Below are positions 31,198-38,995 of a stretch of 64,000 bases of DNA, piece by piece; the first letter of the stretch is position 1, and each line of letters opens with the position of its first letter. The stretch spans positions 62,001 to 126,000 of the forward strand of contig NZ_CAXBIB010000009.1 in NCBI RefSeq assembly GCF_963975745.1, given 5' to 3'. The position numbers and the translations under genes were made by a program. The notes beneath the pieces are model-generated. The model ran no database searches and was not told the DNA's origin. It saw only the letters and a list, made by a program, of their open reading frames with translations. Source of the stretch: Parvibaculum sp963975745. Lineage in GTDB: Bacteria; Pseudomonadota; Alphaproteobacteria; Parvibaculales; Parvibaculaceae.

Positions 31198-31667
31198 CCG
31201 GTTTTGCGGGCCTGCCATTCGGCGTTCTTCTCGAGGGCGTCGTCTGCCTGTTTCTGATCGCGACAATCATCTATTGCGCCATGCTGGACCGTCGCTTGCG
31301 GGCCATGCGATCCGGTCAGGACGGGTTGCGCGATCTTGTTCGCGATCTCAATGCAGCAACCTCGCAAGCGGTTTCCGCCATCGAGAATCTCAAACAGGCC
31401 AGTGCTGCCACGGGTGAAGAACTTGGCGAGCGTGTGCGGCGTGCCCGCGCGCTGGCGGACGAACTGGCACTTATGCTCGAGGCAGGTGACCGCATTGCCG
31501 ACCGGCTTGACCGGAACGACAAGCCGCCTGTTGTCAGGCCGGTTGCCGCCCGAGCAGCTGCCCAGCCGGCTGCCGGTCCGCGCCAGGCTTCCGCAATTGC
31601 GTCCCGCGACCCCAATCCCGCGCACGCAACGCATCCGCTTCTGGATGCGTTGAAGCGCGCACGCTGA
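31194..31667 (+). CDS. DUF6468-type membrane-anchored flagellar-operon protein
   Basis: A 157-residue protein with an N-terminal membrane helix (FGVLLEGVVCLFLIATIIYCAML) and a cytoplasmic helical region (LRDLVRDLNAATSQAVSAIENLKQASAATGEELGERVRRARALADELALMLEAGDRIADRL), then a Pro/Ala-rich tail. I recognise the pattern as the DUF6468 family, which in alphaproteobacteria sits between fliM and the MotE-like gene. The function is unknown. It is coupled to fliM by an ATGA overlap. Confidence 0.75.
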   Translation: MTGFAGLPFGVLLEGVVCLFLIATIIYCAMLDRRLRAMRSGQDGLRDLVRDLNAATSQAVSAIENLKQASAATGEELGERVRRARALADELALMLEAGDRIADRLDRNDKPPVVRPVAARAAAQPAAGPRQASAIASRDPNPAHATHPLLDALKRAR

Positions 31668-31680
31668 GGCCACCAAACCC

Positions 31681-32421
31681 ATGCTGGATCGTCTCCGACT
31701 GCTGCCGACCGTCATTCTCTGTGCCTCGTTGCTTCTGGGCCTGAAGCTTGCCGATATGGCGACCGGAGGGCCGGGCGCGCGCTCCTTTGCGGGCATTGCG
31801 GTTGCGCGGGCCGAGGCGCCTGCGGCCGATCCGGCGGCGTCGACCGACTCCGGGGAACCGGTATCAGCCGGGCTGGATGAACCGACAAGCGAGGCGGCGG
31901 CTGCCGGGGCAGAAAATCCTGCAAACTCTGTCGATCCGCGTCTCAGCAAGGCCGAAATGTCCGTTCTCGAAAGCCTGGCGGTCCGGCGCGAAGAACTGAA
32001 AAAACGCGCAGAAGCACTGGACATGCGCGAGCAGGTTCTGGCGGCGGCCGAAAAGCGCGTCGAGGAGCGGATTGCCGAGCTCAAGGCGCTGGACGAAAGG
32101 ATCAATGGCCGTATTTCCGAGATCGACGCGGCCCATGAAGAGAAGATGATGAGCCTGGTTTCGATGTATGAAGGCATGAAGCCGAAGGATGCCGCCCGGA
32201 TCTTCGAACGGCTCGATATGGGTGTCCTGCTCGACGTCGTCAAACGAATGCAGCCGCGCCGGATGTCGGCGGTACTTGCCGCGATGGACCCGGTGGTTGC
32301 CCAGGACCTTACTGTGGAACTGGCGACCGGCGACCGCCTGACCGAAACGCCTCCGCTCATGGATCAGCGTGAGCCGGCCGCGCCGGAAGCGGCCCTTTCC
32401 GTGGACAAAAACGCCAGCTAA
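31681..32421 (+). CDS. MotE-like flagellar protein (MgtE intracellular-domain family)
   Basis: A 246-residue protein with an N-terminal signal or anchor segment, an acidic Ala-rich linker, a coiled coil (about residues 95-155, EELKKRAEALDMREQVLAAAEKRVEERIAELKALDERI) and a C-terminal MgtE_N-like domain (MKPKDAARIFERLDMGVLLDVVKRMQPRRMSAVLAAMDPVVAQDLTVEL). In rhizobia, MotE is a periplasmic chaperone for MotC folding; other alphaproteobacteria keep the gene in the fliM operon. The signal segment agrees with export. It starts 13 bp after the DUF6468 gene. Confidence 0.8.
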   Translation: MLDRLRLLPTVILCASLLLGLKLADMATGGPGARSFAGIAVARAEAPAADPAASTDSGEPVSAGLDEPTSEAAAAGAENPANSVDPRLSKAEMSVLESLAVRREELKKRAEALDMREQVLAAAEKRVEERIAELKALDERINGRISEIDAAHEEKMMSLVSMYEGMKPKDAARIFERLDMGVLLDVVKRMQPRRMSAVLAAMDPVVAQDLTVELATGDRLTETPPLMDQREPAAPEAALSVDKNAS

Positions 32422-32442
32422 TCCGCGAAAAATCGTGGCTCC

Positions 32443-32458
32443 TTAAGCACCACTTAAC
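32443..32458. promoter_or_regulatory. CtrA box upstream of the 1165-residue TPR gene
   Basis: TTAA-GCACCAC-TTAAC is a perfect match to TTAA-N7-TTAAC. It lies 79-94 bp before the GTG start at 32537 and 22 bp after the motE-like stop, marking a separate transcription unit. Confidence 0.75.
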
Positions 32459-32486
32459 CGACCGGACCGTAGACTGCCCGCATGCC

Positions 32487-32520
32487 GGCAGAACGCCGGG
32501 GGATATTGGCAGAAGCTGCA
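32487..32520. promoter_or_regulatory. Degenerate FlbD-type sites upstream of the TPR gene
   Basis: GGCA-GAACG-CCGG (32487-32499) and GGCA-GAAGC-TGCA (32508-32520) start 21 bp apart, like the better pair before fliX. They lie downstream of the CtrA box with no sigma-54 promoter, a position suited to repression, as FlbD does at fliF in Caulobacter. Confidence 0.35.
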
Positions 32521-32536
32521 GGAGCGCGCGCCGGGT

Positions 32537-35500
32537 GTGAGCGAAATCCATCGACATATGACGGTCGACAAAAGGCATCGCAATCCGGCGTGGCATTGCG
32601 GGTTTGCCCGCACGATCGCGTTCGCTTTGCTTCTGGTTCTCGCGCCGCTCGGTGCGTCGGCACAGGTTGCGCCTGAACGCCTCGATCTGATCGAGAAGGA
32701 CGGCTATGGGCGCATGGTCATTGCGTTTCCGCAGTCCATGCCGAAGCATCGCGTCGAAGTGAATGCCGGCGTTCTCGTGCTTGCCTTTGACAGACCGATC
32801 ACCATCAATCTCGACGCATTTGTGCACCAGTTGCCGCGCTACATCGCGACGGCTCGCCAGGACGATGATGGCAAGACGCTGCGCTTCGCGCTGAAGGCCG
32901 ATTTCCGGGCCGACAGCAAACAGGCCGAAAACGCGCTCTATGTCGATCTGCTGCCGCCGCAATGGACAGGTGCTGCGCCCCCCCTGCCGGCCGATGTGGT
33001 TGCCCGCGTTGCGGCTGCCGCGGAAGCGAGGAAGAAGGCCGAGGAAGCTGCGACCGTTGCCAAGGCGCAGGGAATCGTCGAGCCGGACGTGCCGCTGCCC
33101 AATCTTGCCGTTCGGGTCGGTCGCCACGAGGGCATCACGCGGCTCGTTTTCGACTGGAACCAGCCCGTTCTCTATTCATTGGTGCAAAGGCAGGGGCTGG
33201 CGACCATTACCTTCGATCGGACGGCGCGGGTCGATCTGGCGCCATTGCGCGTCGATCCGCCGCCTTATCTGAGCCATGCGACCGCTATCGAGCATGATGG
33301 CCGGCTTGCGGTGGTTCTGACCCTGAAGCCTGGAGTCGTCATCAACGATTTCCGTGAAGACATGACGGTCGTTCTCGATCTCAAACCCGGTCATGCGCGT
33401 GACAGCGTGCCAGACGCCGTGGCGACGGCGCCGAAGGACATTCGGCCGAATGCCGCGCGGATCGAGCCGGCGGATGATGATGTCGTGCCGGACGAAGCGA
33501 GCGTCGTTTCGGCCGTCGAGGTCGAGGACGAAGAAAATTCCGCAGTTTCCGCCGGGAAAGAAAATGCTGTCGCTTCCGGAGGCGAAGAAAATGCTGTTGC
33601 ATCTGCAACCGTATCGCCGTCCGTCGCCGTGGGGCCGATGCCGCTCGGCACGCGGCCGGTTGGCAAGGCGATTGCCAGGCTGCATCCGGGACGCAGCGGA
33701 TCCGATATTGTCATTTCATGGCCCGAACCCGTCGGTGCGGCAGTATTCGAGCGGGCGGACCGTTTGTGGATGGTCTTCGACCAGCCCCTGCCGATCGAAA
33801 TCGAAGCGCTTGTGCCTGACGACAAGGAGGGATGGCCGGCTTCGTTCGGAACGCCCGAAGTGGTCCGCTTCGACGGCGGTGTCGCGCTGTTACTGCCGTT
33901 GCTTGAGCGTGTGCTTGTCAGTGTTATGGAAGAGGGGGCCGATTGGCGGATTTCCGCGGGAGAGGTCCTTCAGACAACCGGGCGTCCCATCGCCGTTTCG
34001 CGTAACTGGCAGGAGGACGGGCGTGGCAGTGTGACGTTCGACCTGAAGGCCGCGCGCAAGGTGCTCAAATTCGAGGACCGGCTGGTGGGGGACAGGCTGA
34101 TCGTCGCGACGGCGCTTGGACCGTCGCAGGCCGTGCAGACCTCACACAGTTTCGTCGAGTTCCAGGCACTTCAAACCGCGCAAGGCATTGCGATTGTGCC
34201 CATGGCCGACGATTTGAACGTCGCGGCGGCGCCCGACAATGTGGTCGTATCACGCAAGGCCGGTCTGATGCTGTCGGGGGGTACCGCCGACATGATGTCT
34301 GGTGGCGTGCTGGCGACCACCACGACATTCCCGGCGGTCATGGACTTTGCCGGATGGCGCGAGGCGCCCGGCGCCACCTTTACGGAGAGGCGTCAGTACC
34401 ACCTGGACCGCCTGGCCATGGCGTCAACTTCCGACATCGGCGTCTTCCGCTTCGACTATGCCAAATTTCTGCTGGGCTACGGGCTTGCACCCGAAGCACT
34501 GTCGGCACTTACCGCCGTGGCAGCTGAAGATTCCTCGCTCGGAAAGGACGCGATATTCCGAGGCGTCAAGGGGGTATCAGAGGCGATGAGCGGCCGTTAT
34601 ATCGACGCAATTCGCAGCCTCAGCGGCAACGGGCTCGACAATATTCCACATGCGGCAGCCTGGCGCGGCCTCGCGCGGGCGCAGCTCGGTCACTGGGATG
34701 CCGCACGCACCCAGTTTGCATTGGCCGGCGCCATCATGGATTCCTTCGACGACGACTGGCGGACGATATTCCGTGCCAGAGCAGCGGAGGCCGCGCTGGA
34801 TGGCGGCGACATCAAAGGTGCACAGCAACATGCGGCACATTTCCCCGAGAATCCGCAAGATCGCCGATCCCGGGCCGAGATTCTGCTGATCGACGCCCTG
34901 ATTGCCGACCGGATCGGCCGCCATGACGAGGCCCTCATTCGCTACGACCGTGCGATCGAGGATGGATATCCGCCCATTGCCGCCCGCGCCCGTTTCGGCA
35001 AGGCGATGCTGCTCCACCTGACTGGCGGGCTCGACAACGAAGCGCTGACGGAGGAACTTGAAAGTCTGCGTTACGCATGGCGCGGCGATGCGCTGGAACT
35101 CGAGGTTCTGAGCCAACTGGCAACGCTTCATCTCGATGCGGGGCAGATTGTCGAAGCGCTGAACATCATGCGCATTGCGACGGCAAACTATCCCGACAGC
35201 GACCATGCGCATCGCATGAACATGCAGATGTCCGATCTGTTTGCCGATTTCTTTCTTGGTGAAGAGGCAAGCCGTCTTTCGCCCCTGCAGGCACTTGCCT
35301 TTTTCGAGAGCTTCAAGGACCTGACGCCGATCGGCCAAAGGGGCGATGAAATGATCCGTCATCTGGCAGAGCGTCTGGTCGAGGCCGATCTGCTGCCGCA
35401 GGCGGCACAATTGCTTGACTACCAGGTTGCCAACCGCCTGCATGGCGGCGTCGCCAAGGCGCAGGTTGCCGCGCGGCTGGCCACTATTCTTCTGCTCGAC

Positions 35501-36034
35501 GACAAGCCTGAAAATGCGCTGGCGGCACTGCGGGCCACGCGACAGAACCTGCTGCCCGAGGCGCTTGCCGAGCGTCGTCTGTTGATCGAGGCGCGGGCGC
35601 TCGCCGAAACCAAGCAGTATGACTATGCGCTGGATCTGATCGAGGGACGATCCGATGCTTCGTCTCGCGCCTTGCGCGCGGACGTTCTTTGGAATGCGGG
35701 ACGGTGGGAAGAAACAGGCGCGGCCTTCGAAGCGCTGCTCGGCGAGAGCTGGAAACCCGACGAGCCGCTCGCCGACGAGGTTCGCCTGCAGGTCATGCGC
35801 GCCGCTGTTGCCTATTCGCTTGCCGGCGACGAGGATGGCCTGTCGCGGATGCGAACCAAGTTCGGCGCCGCCATGGGCCGCAGTCCGGATGCCGGCGCCT
35901 TTGCGGTCGTTTCCGATCCCATTGCCGAGCAGGGCGTCGCCTTCCGCGAACTTGCCAGCCGCATCGCCTCGATCGACACGATGGAACGGTTCGTGGCCTC
36001 GCTGAAAGACGATACGCCGCCGGCAATCAACTGA
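32537..36034 (+). CDS. Large exported TPR protein of the flagellar cluster
   Basis: A 1165-residue protein with a signal segment (FALLLVLAPLGASAQVA), so it is probably periplasmic. The N-terminal third shows three similar beta-rich modules (about residues 40-140, 190-290 and 375-480; for example YGRMVIAFPQ, ITRLVFDWNQPV, SDIVISWPEPV) reminiscent of AMIN-type domains. An acidic linker with short repeats separates the second and third modules. From about residue 640 it is helical with TPR-like repeats. Starts considered: GTG 32537 and ATG 32558. A CtrA box lies upstream. Similar genes occur in flagellar clusters of other alphaproteobacteria; the function is not established. Confidence 0.75.
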   Translation: MSEIHRHMTVDKRHRNPAWHCGFARTIAFALLLVLAPLGASAQVAPERLDLIEKDGYGRMVIAFPQSMPKHRVEVNAGVLVLAFDRPITINLDAFVHQLPRYIATARQDDDGKTLRFALKADFRADSKQAENALYVDLLPPQWTGAAPPLPADVVARVAAAAEARKKAEEAATVAKAQGIVEPDVPLPNLAVRVGRHEGITRLVFDWNQPVLYSLVQRQGLATITFDRTARVDLAPLRVDPPPYLSHATAIEHDGRLAVVLTLKPGVVINDFREDMTVVLDLKPGHARDSVPDAVATAPKDIRPNAARIEPADDDVVPDEASVVSAVEVEDEENSAVSAGKENAVASGGEENAVASATVSPSVAVGPMPLGTRPVGKAIARLHPGRSGSDIVISWPEPVGAAVFERADRLWMVFDQPLPIEIEALVPDDKEGWPASFGTPEVVRFDGGVALLLPLLERVLVSVMEEGADWRISAGEVLQTTGRPIAVSRNWQEDGRGSVTFDLKAARKVLKFEDRLVGDRLIVATALGPSQAVQTSHSFVEFQALQTAQGIAIVPMADDLNVAAAPDNVVVSRKAGLMLSGGTADMMSGGVLATTTTFPAVMDFAGWREAPGATFTERRQYHLDRLAMASTSDIGVFRFDYAKFLLGYGLAPEALSALTAVAAEDSSLGKDAIFRGVKGVSEAMSGRYIDAIRSLSGNGLDNIPHAAAWRGLARAQLGHWDAARTQFALAGAIMDSFDDDWRTIFRARAAEAALDGGDIKGAQQHAAHFPENPQDRRSRAEILLIDALIADRIGRHDEALIRYDRAIEDGYPPIAARARFGKAMLLHLTGGLDNEALTEELESLRYAWRGDALELEVLSQLATLHLDAGQIVEALNIMRIATANYPDSDHAHRMNMQMSDLFADFFLGEEASRLSPLQALAFFESFKDLTPIGQRGDEMIRHLAERLVEADLLPQAAQLLDYQVANRLHGGVAKAQVAARLATILLLDDKPENALAALRATRQNLLPEALAERRLLIEARALAETKQYDYALDLIEGRSDASSRALRADVLWNAGRWEETGAAFEALLGESWKPDEPLADEVRLQVMRAAVAYSLAGDEDGLSRMRTKFGAAMGRSPDAGAFAVVSDPIAEQGVAFRELASRIASIDTMERFVASLKDDTPPAIN
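33529..33612 (+). repeat. Short tandem repeat within the large TPR gene
   Basis: Three degenerate in-frame units encode ENSAVSAGK, ENAVASGGE and ENAVASATV; the core GAAAATGCTGT is identical in the last two. It lies in the linker between beta modules two and three and is a likely site of length variation. Confidence 0.6.
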
Positions 36035-36061
36035 GGATGCGTTGGCCGGCCGGCGATGGCG

Positions 36062-36826
36062 TCAGGTTCCGAAGCTCTGAACCAGGCTGCCCGCGATCAA
36101 CGACCATCCATCGACAAGCACGAAGAAGATCAGCTTGAAGGGCAGCGAAATGATGATCGGTGGCAGCATCATCATGCCCATCGACATCAGAACCGACGCG
36201 ACCACCATGTCGATAATGATGAAGGGCAGGAAGACCAGGAAGCCGATTTCGAAGGCGCGGCGCAATTCGCTGATCATGAAGGCGGGCACCAGAACCTGTA
36301 GGCCGATATCTGTGGCCTCCTCCGGTTCGTCGATGTTCGACAGATCGACAAACAGTTTCAGGTCCTGCTTGCGCACCTGCGAGAGCATGAAGGTCTTGAA
36401 GGGCTCGCTCGACTTCTCGAAGGCCTCGCCCATTTCCATTTCCTGGTTCATCAGGGGCAGGATGCCGGCGTCATAGGCCTTGGTGAAGGTCGGTGTCATC
36501 ACGAATGCCGTCAGGAACAGTGCCAGGCTCACCAGTACCGCGTTCGGCGGCGACTGCTGCATGCCCAAGGCCGTTCGCAGCAGCGACAGCACCACGATGA
36601 TACGCACGAAGGACGTCACCATGATCAGGATCGACGGCGCAAGGCTCAGGATCGTGACCAGGGCGACAATCTGCACCACGTGATCGGTCAGGCCGAGGCC
36701 GTCGGACAGGTTGAGGCTGATGCTGTTGGCAAGAGCCGGATCGGCAAGGCCGAATGTCAGCAGGGCGACGGCAAGTCCGGTCGCGCGGCGTCTCCAGCGT
36801 GCCGAGATGTCGGGAATACGGATCAC
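36062..36826 (-). CDS. fliP: Flagellar type III export protein FliP
   Basis: A 254-residue core subunit of the export gate (FliP5Q4R1). It has a cleavable signal (LAVALLTFGLADPALANSI) and then the conserved membrane segments: IVALVTILSLAPSILIMVTSFVRIIVVLSLLRTALGMQQSPPNAVL, TEEATDIGLQVLVPAFMISELRRAFEIGFL-type region and IIIDMVVASVLMSMGMMMLPP. The GTG start at 36826 overlaps the fliO stop (GTGA). It is convergent with the TPR gene. FliQ and FliR are encoded at 38.7-39.8 kb on the other strand. Confidence 0.94.
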   Translation of the reverse strand: MIRIPDISARWRRRATGLAVALLTFGLADPALANSISLNLSDGLGLTDHVVQIVALVTILSLAPSILIMVTSFVRIIVVLSLLRTALGMQQSPPNAVLVSLALFLTAFVMTPTFTKAYDAGILPLMNQEMEMGEAFEKSSEPFKTFMLSQVRKQDLKLFVDLSNIDEPEEATDIGLQVLVPAFMISELRRAFEIGFLVFLPFIIIDMVVASVLMSMGMMMLPPIIISLPFKLIFFVLVDGWSLIAGSLVQSFGT

Positions 36827-37188
36827 GCGCGGCGCTCCTTGATGAAATCGACTATGCGCTGAAACTGAAGAACGGGCGCGGGGGCTTCTGCCGACGCGGT
36901 GTCGGCCAGCGCAATCGCGGCCGGCGCGTCGATTCCGCCTTCGATCAGCAATGATTGTTCGCCTCCAAGCAGGATCAGATGTTCCTTGCCGTCGCGGCGG
37001 ATCAGCAGAAGGCGATGTCTGGCGTCGACAGGCTTGACTTCGACAATGGAAAGACGCCGCTGATTGCCGGTCGCCGTAACGCCGCCGGCGGCAAAACCCA
37101 GCCGGCGCGCGACAAGGGCGCAAAGCCCGATCAGGCCGATGATGAAGACGAGTGCAGCTGCAAACCGCAATATCTCGGAGAGTTCCAT
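36823..37188 (-). CDS. fliO: Flagellar biosynthesis protein FliO
   Basis: A 121-residue single-pass membrane protein assisting FliP assembly. The N-terminal helix ILRFAAALVFIIGLIGLCALVARRLGF is followed by a small cytoplasmic beta domain (RRLSIVEVKPVDARHRLLLIRRDGKEHLILLGGEQSLLIE), the hallmark of FliO. The ATG at 37188 is chosen because GGGGA lies 9 nt upstream; ATG 37197 and GTG 37206 are alternatives. It overlaps fliP and is divergent from flgB. Confidence 0.88.
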   Translation of the reverse strand: MELSEILRFAAALVFIIGLIGLCALVARRLGFAAGGVTATGNQRRLSIVEVKPVDARHRLLLIRRDGKEHLILLGGEQSLLIEGGIDAPAAIALADTASAEAPAPVLQFQRIVDFIKERRA

Positions 37189-37258
37189 TCTGCGCATTCC
37201 CCACACGAGGGCAGCCTGTCCGGCCGGCCTGTCATGGGAAGAATTTGCCGCGTCAGGC

Positions 37259-37273
37259 TTAATGCCGGGTTAA
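37259..37273. promoter_or_regulatory. CtrA box 1 between fliO and flgB
   Basis: TTAA-TGCCGGG-TTAA, a perfect TTAA-N7-TTAA element 71 bp upstream of fliO and 190 bp upstream of flgB. TTTGCCGCG (37244-37252) precedes it by 6 bp. Confidence 0.7.
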
Positions 37274-37339
37274 GGGCGAGGGAATGCAAGGCCTTGTCTG
37301 GTTAGCCAATTCTGAAGTCACCAGGACTATTTTGCCGCG

Positions 37340-37355
37340 TTAGCACGATCTTAAC
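37340..37355. promoter_or_regulatory. CtrA-like box 2 upstream of flgB
   Basis: TTAG-CACGATC-TTAAC has one mismatch from the consensus. It is directly preceded by TTTGCCGCG (37331-37339), the same nonamer that precedes box 1. It lies 109-124 bp before the flgB ATG. Confidence 0.55.
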
Positions 37356-37463
37356 TCTCGACGGCAAAACTCGGCTTGCCGCCAAGGAATGCGTGGCTTC
37401 GGAAACGGTCCCGATTGCGCCGAGAAAAGGGCGCGCGACAGACCGATTGATGGGCACGCGGCT

Positions 37464-37892
37464 ATGACAATCGGCACCCTCCCGATCATCGAGATGATGA
37501 AGCAGCGCATGCAATGGCTGACCCAGCGTCAGGAAGTGCTGGCGCAGAACGTCGCCAATGCCGATACGCCCGGCTATACGGCGCGCGACCTCAAGGCGCT
37601 CGATTTCGGCGCAATGGTGAAGCGCAGCGGACCGGTGCTGGCGCCTGTGGCGACGCAGGCCCTGCATATCGGCAGTCCGGCGGCCGGTGCCGGAAACGGC
37701 TTGCGCCCGGGGCAGGCGACGGGCGGACAGATCGTCAAGCAGCCGGATTTCGAAACGACGCCGGGCGGCAACTCGGTGGTGCTCGAAGAGCAGATGATCA
37801 AGGTTGCCGAGACGCAGATGGACTATCAGGCAGTGACCGGACTCTACTCCAAGAGCCTCGGTCTGATCAGGATTGCGCTCGGCCGCTCGTAG
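37464..37892 (+). CDS. flgB: Flagellar proximal rod protein FlgB
   Basis: A 142-residue rod subunit. The conserved part is MKQRMQWLTQRQEVLAQNVANADTPGYTARDLKALDF, and the C-terminus is KVAETQMDYQAVTGLYSKSLGLIRIALGRS. The ATG at 37464 (MTIGTLPII) gives the family length; an upstream in-frame extension to 37389 is not conserved. It heads the flgBC-fliEQR-flhB operon under probable CtrA control. Confidence 0.93.
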   Translation: MTIGTLPIIEMMKQRMQWLTQRQEVLAQNVANADTPGYTARDLKALDFGAMVKRSGPVLAPVATQALHIGSPAAGAGNGLRPGQATGGQIVKQPDFETTPGGNSVVLEEQMIKVAETQMDYQAVTGLYSKSLGLIRIALGRS

Positions 37893-37921
37893 GCGTCTGA
37901 GCCCGAAGGGACGTATTCGAC

Positions 37922-38341
37922 ATGAGCGCCATGGATCTTATCAAGTCGATGATGGTTGCGGCTTCCGGGCTGAAGGCCCAGAGCGGGCGCATGCGCATCA
38001 TCGCCGAGAATATCGCCAACACGGACTCGGCCGCGCGCATCCCCGGCGGCGATCCCTATCAGCGGCGCATTCCGACATTCCAGCAGAAACTGGACCGCGA
38101 AATCGGCACGCATGTCGTGTCGCTCGGCCGGCCGGTGCTGGACCAGGCCGAATTCAAGCTCAAATACATGCCGGGCCATCCCGGTGCCGACGAGAACGGC
38201 TACGTCAAGATGCCCAATGTCAACGGCATGGTGGAAGCAATGGACATGCGCGAGGCGCAACGCAGCTACGAAGCCAATCTCAATCTCATCCAGGCATCGC
38301 GCCGCATGATCTCGCAGACCATCGATATCCTGCGGAAGTGA
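37922..38341 (+). CDS. flgC: Flagellar proximal rod protein FlgC
   Basis: A 139-residue rod subunit. N-terminus SAMDLIKSMMVAASGLKAQSGRMRIIAENIANTDS and C-terminus VNGMVEAMDMREAQRSYEANLNLIQASRRMISQTIDILRK match the FlgC family at full length. It begins 29 bp after flgB and is followed by fliE after 17 bp. Confidence 0.96.
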   Translation: MSAMDLIKSMMVAASGLKAQSGRMRIIAENIANTDSAARIPGGDPYQRRIPTFQQKLDREIGTHVVSLGRPVLDQAEFKLKYMPGHPGADENGYVKMPNVNGMVEAMDMREAQRSYEANLNLIQASRRMISQTIDILRK

Positions 38342-38358
38342 AGGGGAGCTAGACGCAA

Positions 38359-38670
38359 ATGAGCATACCTGCCTCTGTTGCCCTCAATGCCTATGCCCGA
38401 GCCGCCGGCGCCGGCATGCCGACGCCGCCGGCCGGCGGCGTCAAGGAGGGCGGCGGCTTCGGCGATGTGCTGAAGCAGGCACTGGACGAGGCTGTCGGTA
38501 CGGCCAAGGGCAGCGAACAGAAGGTCGCCGCGATCACGGCGGGACGCGAGGGTAATATCGTCGATGTCGTGACGGCTGTGGCCGAGGCAGAGGCAACCTT
38601 GCAGACGGTGGTGACCGTCCGCGACAAGGTGATCACGGCCTATCAGGAAATCATGCGCATGCCGATCTGA
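38359..38670 (+). CDS. fliE: Flagellar hook-basal body protein FliE
   Basis: A 103-residue protein joining the MS ring to the rod. The C-terminal half carries the family core FGDVLKQALDEAVGTAKGSEQKVAAITAGREGNIVDVVTAVAEAEATLQTVVTVRDKVITAYQEIMRMPI. The N-terminal 35 residues are Ala/Gly/Pro-rich. Third gene of the flgB operon. Confidence 0.94.
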   Translation: MSIPASVALNAYARAAGAGMPTPPAGGVKEGGGFGDVLKQALDEAVGTAKGSEQKVAAITAGREGNIVDVVTAVAEAEATLQTVVTVRDKVITAYQEIMRMPI

Positions 38671-38712
38671 CGATCGGCGGCAATCTGGGGCGGGCAGGGG
38701 CGTAGCCAAATA

Positions 38713-38976
38713 ATGAGTGGACCGGAAATTCTCGATCTTGCGCGGCAGTCGATCTATGTGTTGCTGCTGCTGGCGGCGCCCCTGATGATCGTCGCGCTGG
38801 CGGTCGGTCTCGTGATCGCTCTGCTCCAGGCGCTGACGCAGGTGCAGGAAATGACCCTGGTCTTCGTGCCGAAGATTCTTGCGATCTTCGTCACACTGCT
38901 GGTCGCGCTGCCATTCATGGGGTCTTCGCTCGGTGGGTTCATGAGCCTGATCGCGCAGAAGATCGTCTCGGGCTGA
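38713..38976 (+). CDS. fliQ: Flagellar type III export protein FliQ
   Basis: An 87-residue export-gate subunit with two membrane helices (SIYVLLLLAAPLMIVALAVGLVIALLQ and KILAIFVTLLVALPFMG) separated by the conserved ALTQVQEMTLVFVPK. It is normal in length and lies 42 bp after fliE. Confidence 0.96.
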   Translation: MSGPEILDLARQSIYVLLLLAAPLMIVALAVGLVIALLQALTQVQEMTLVFVPKILAIFVTLLVALPFMGSSLGGFMSLIAQKIVSG

Positions 38977-38995
38977 CGGCGCCGGGACCGACATC

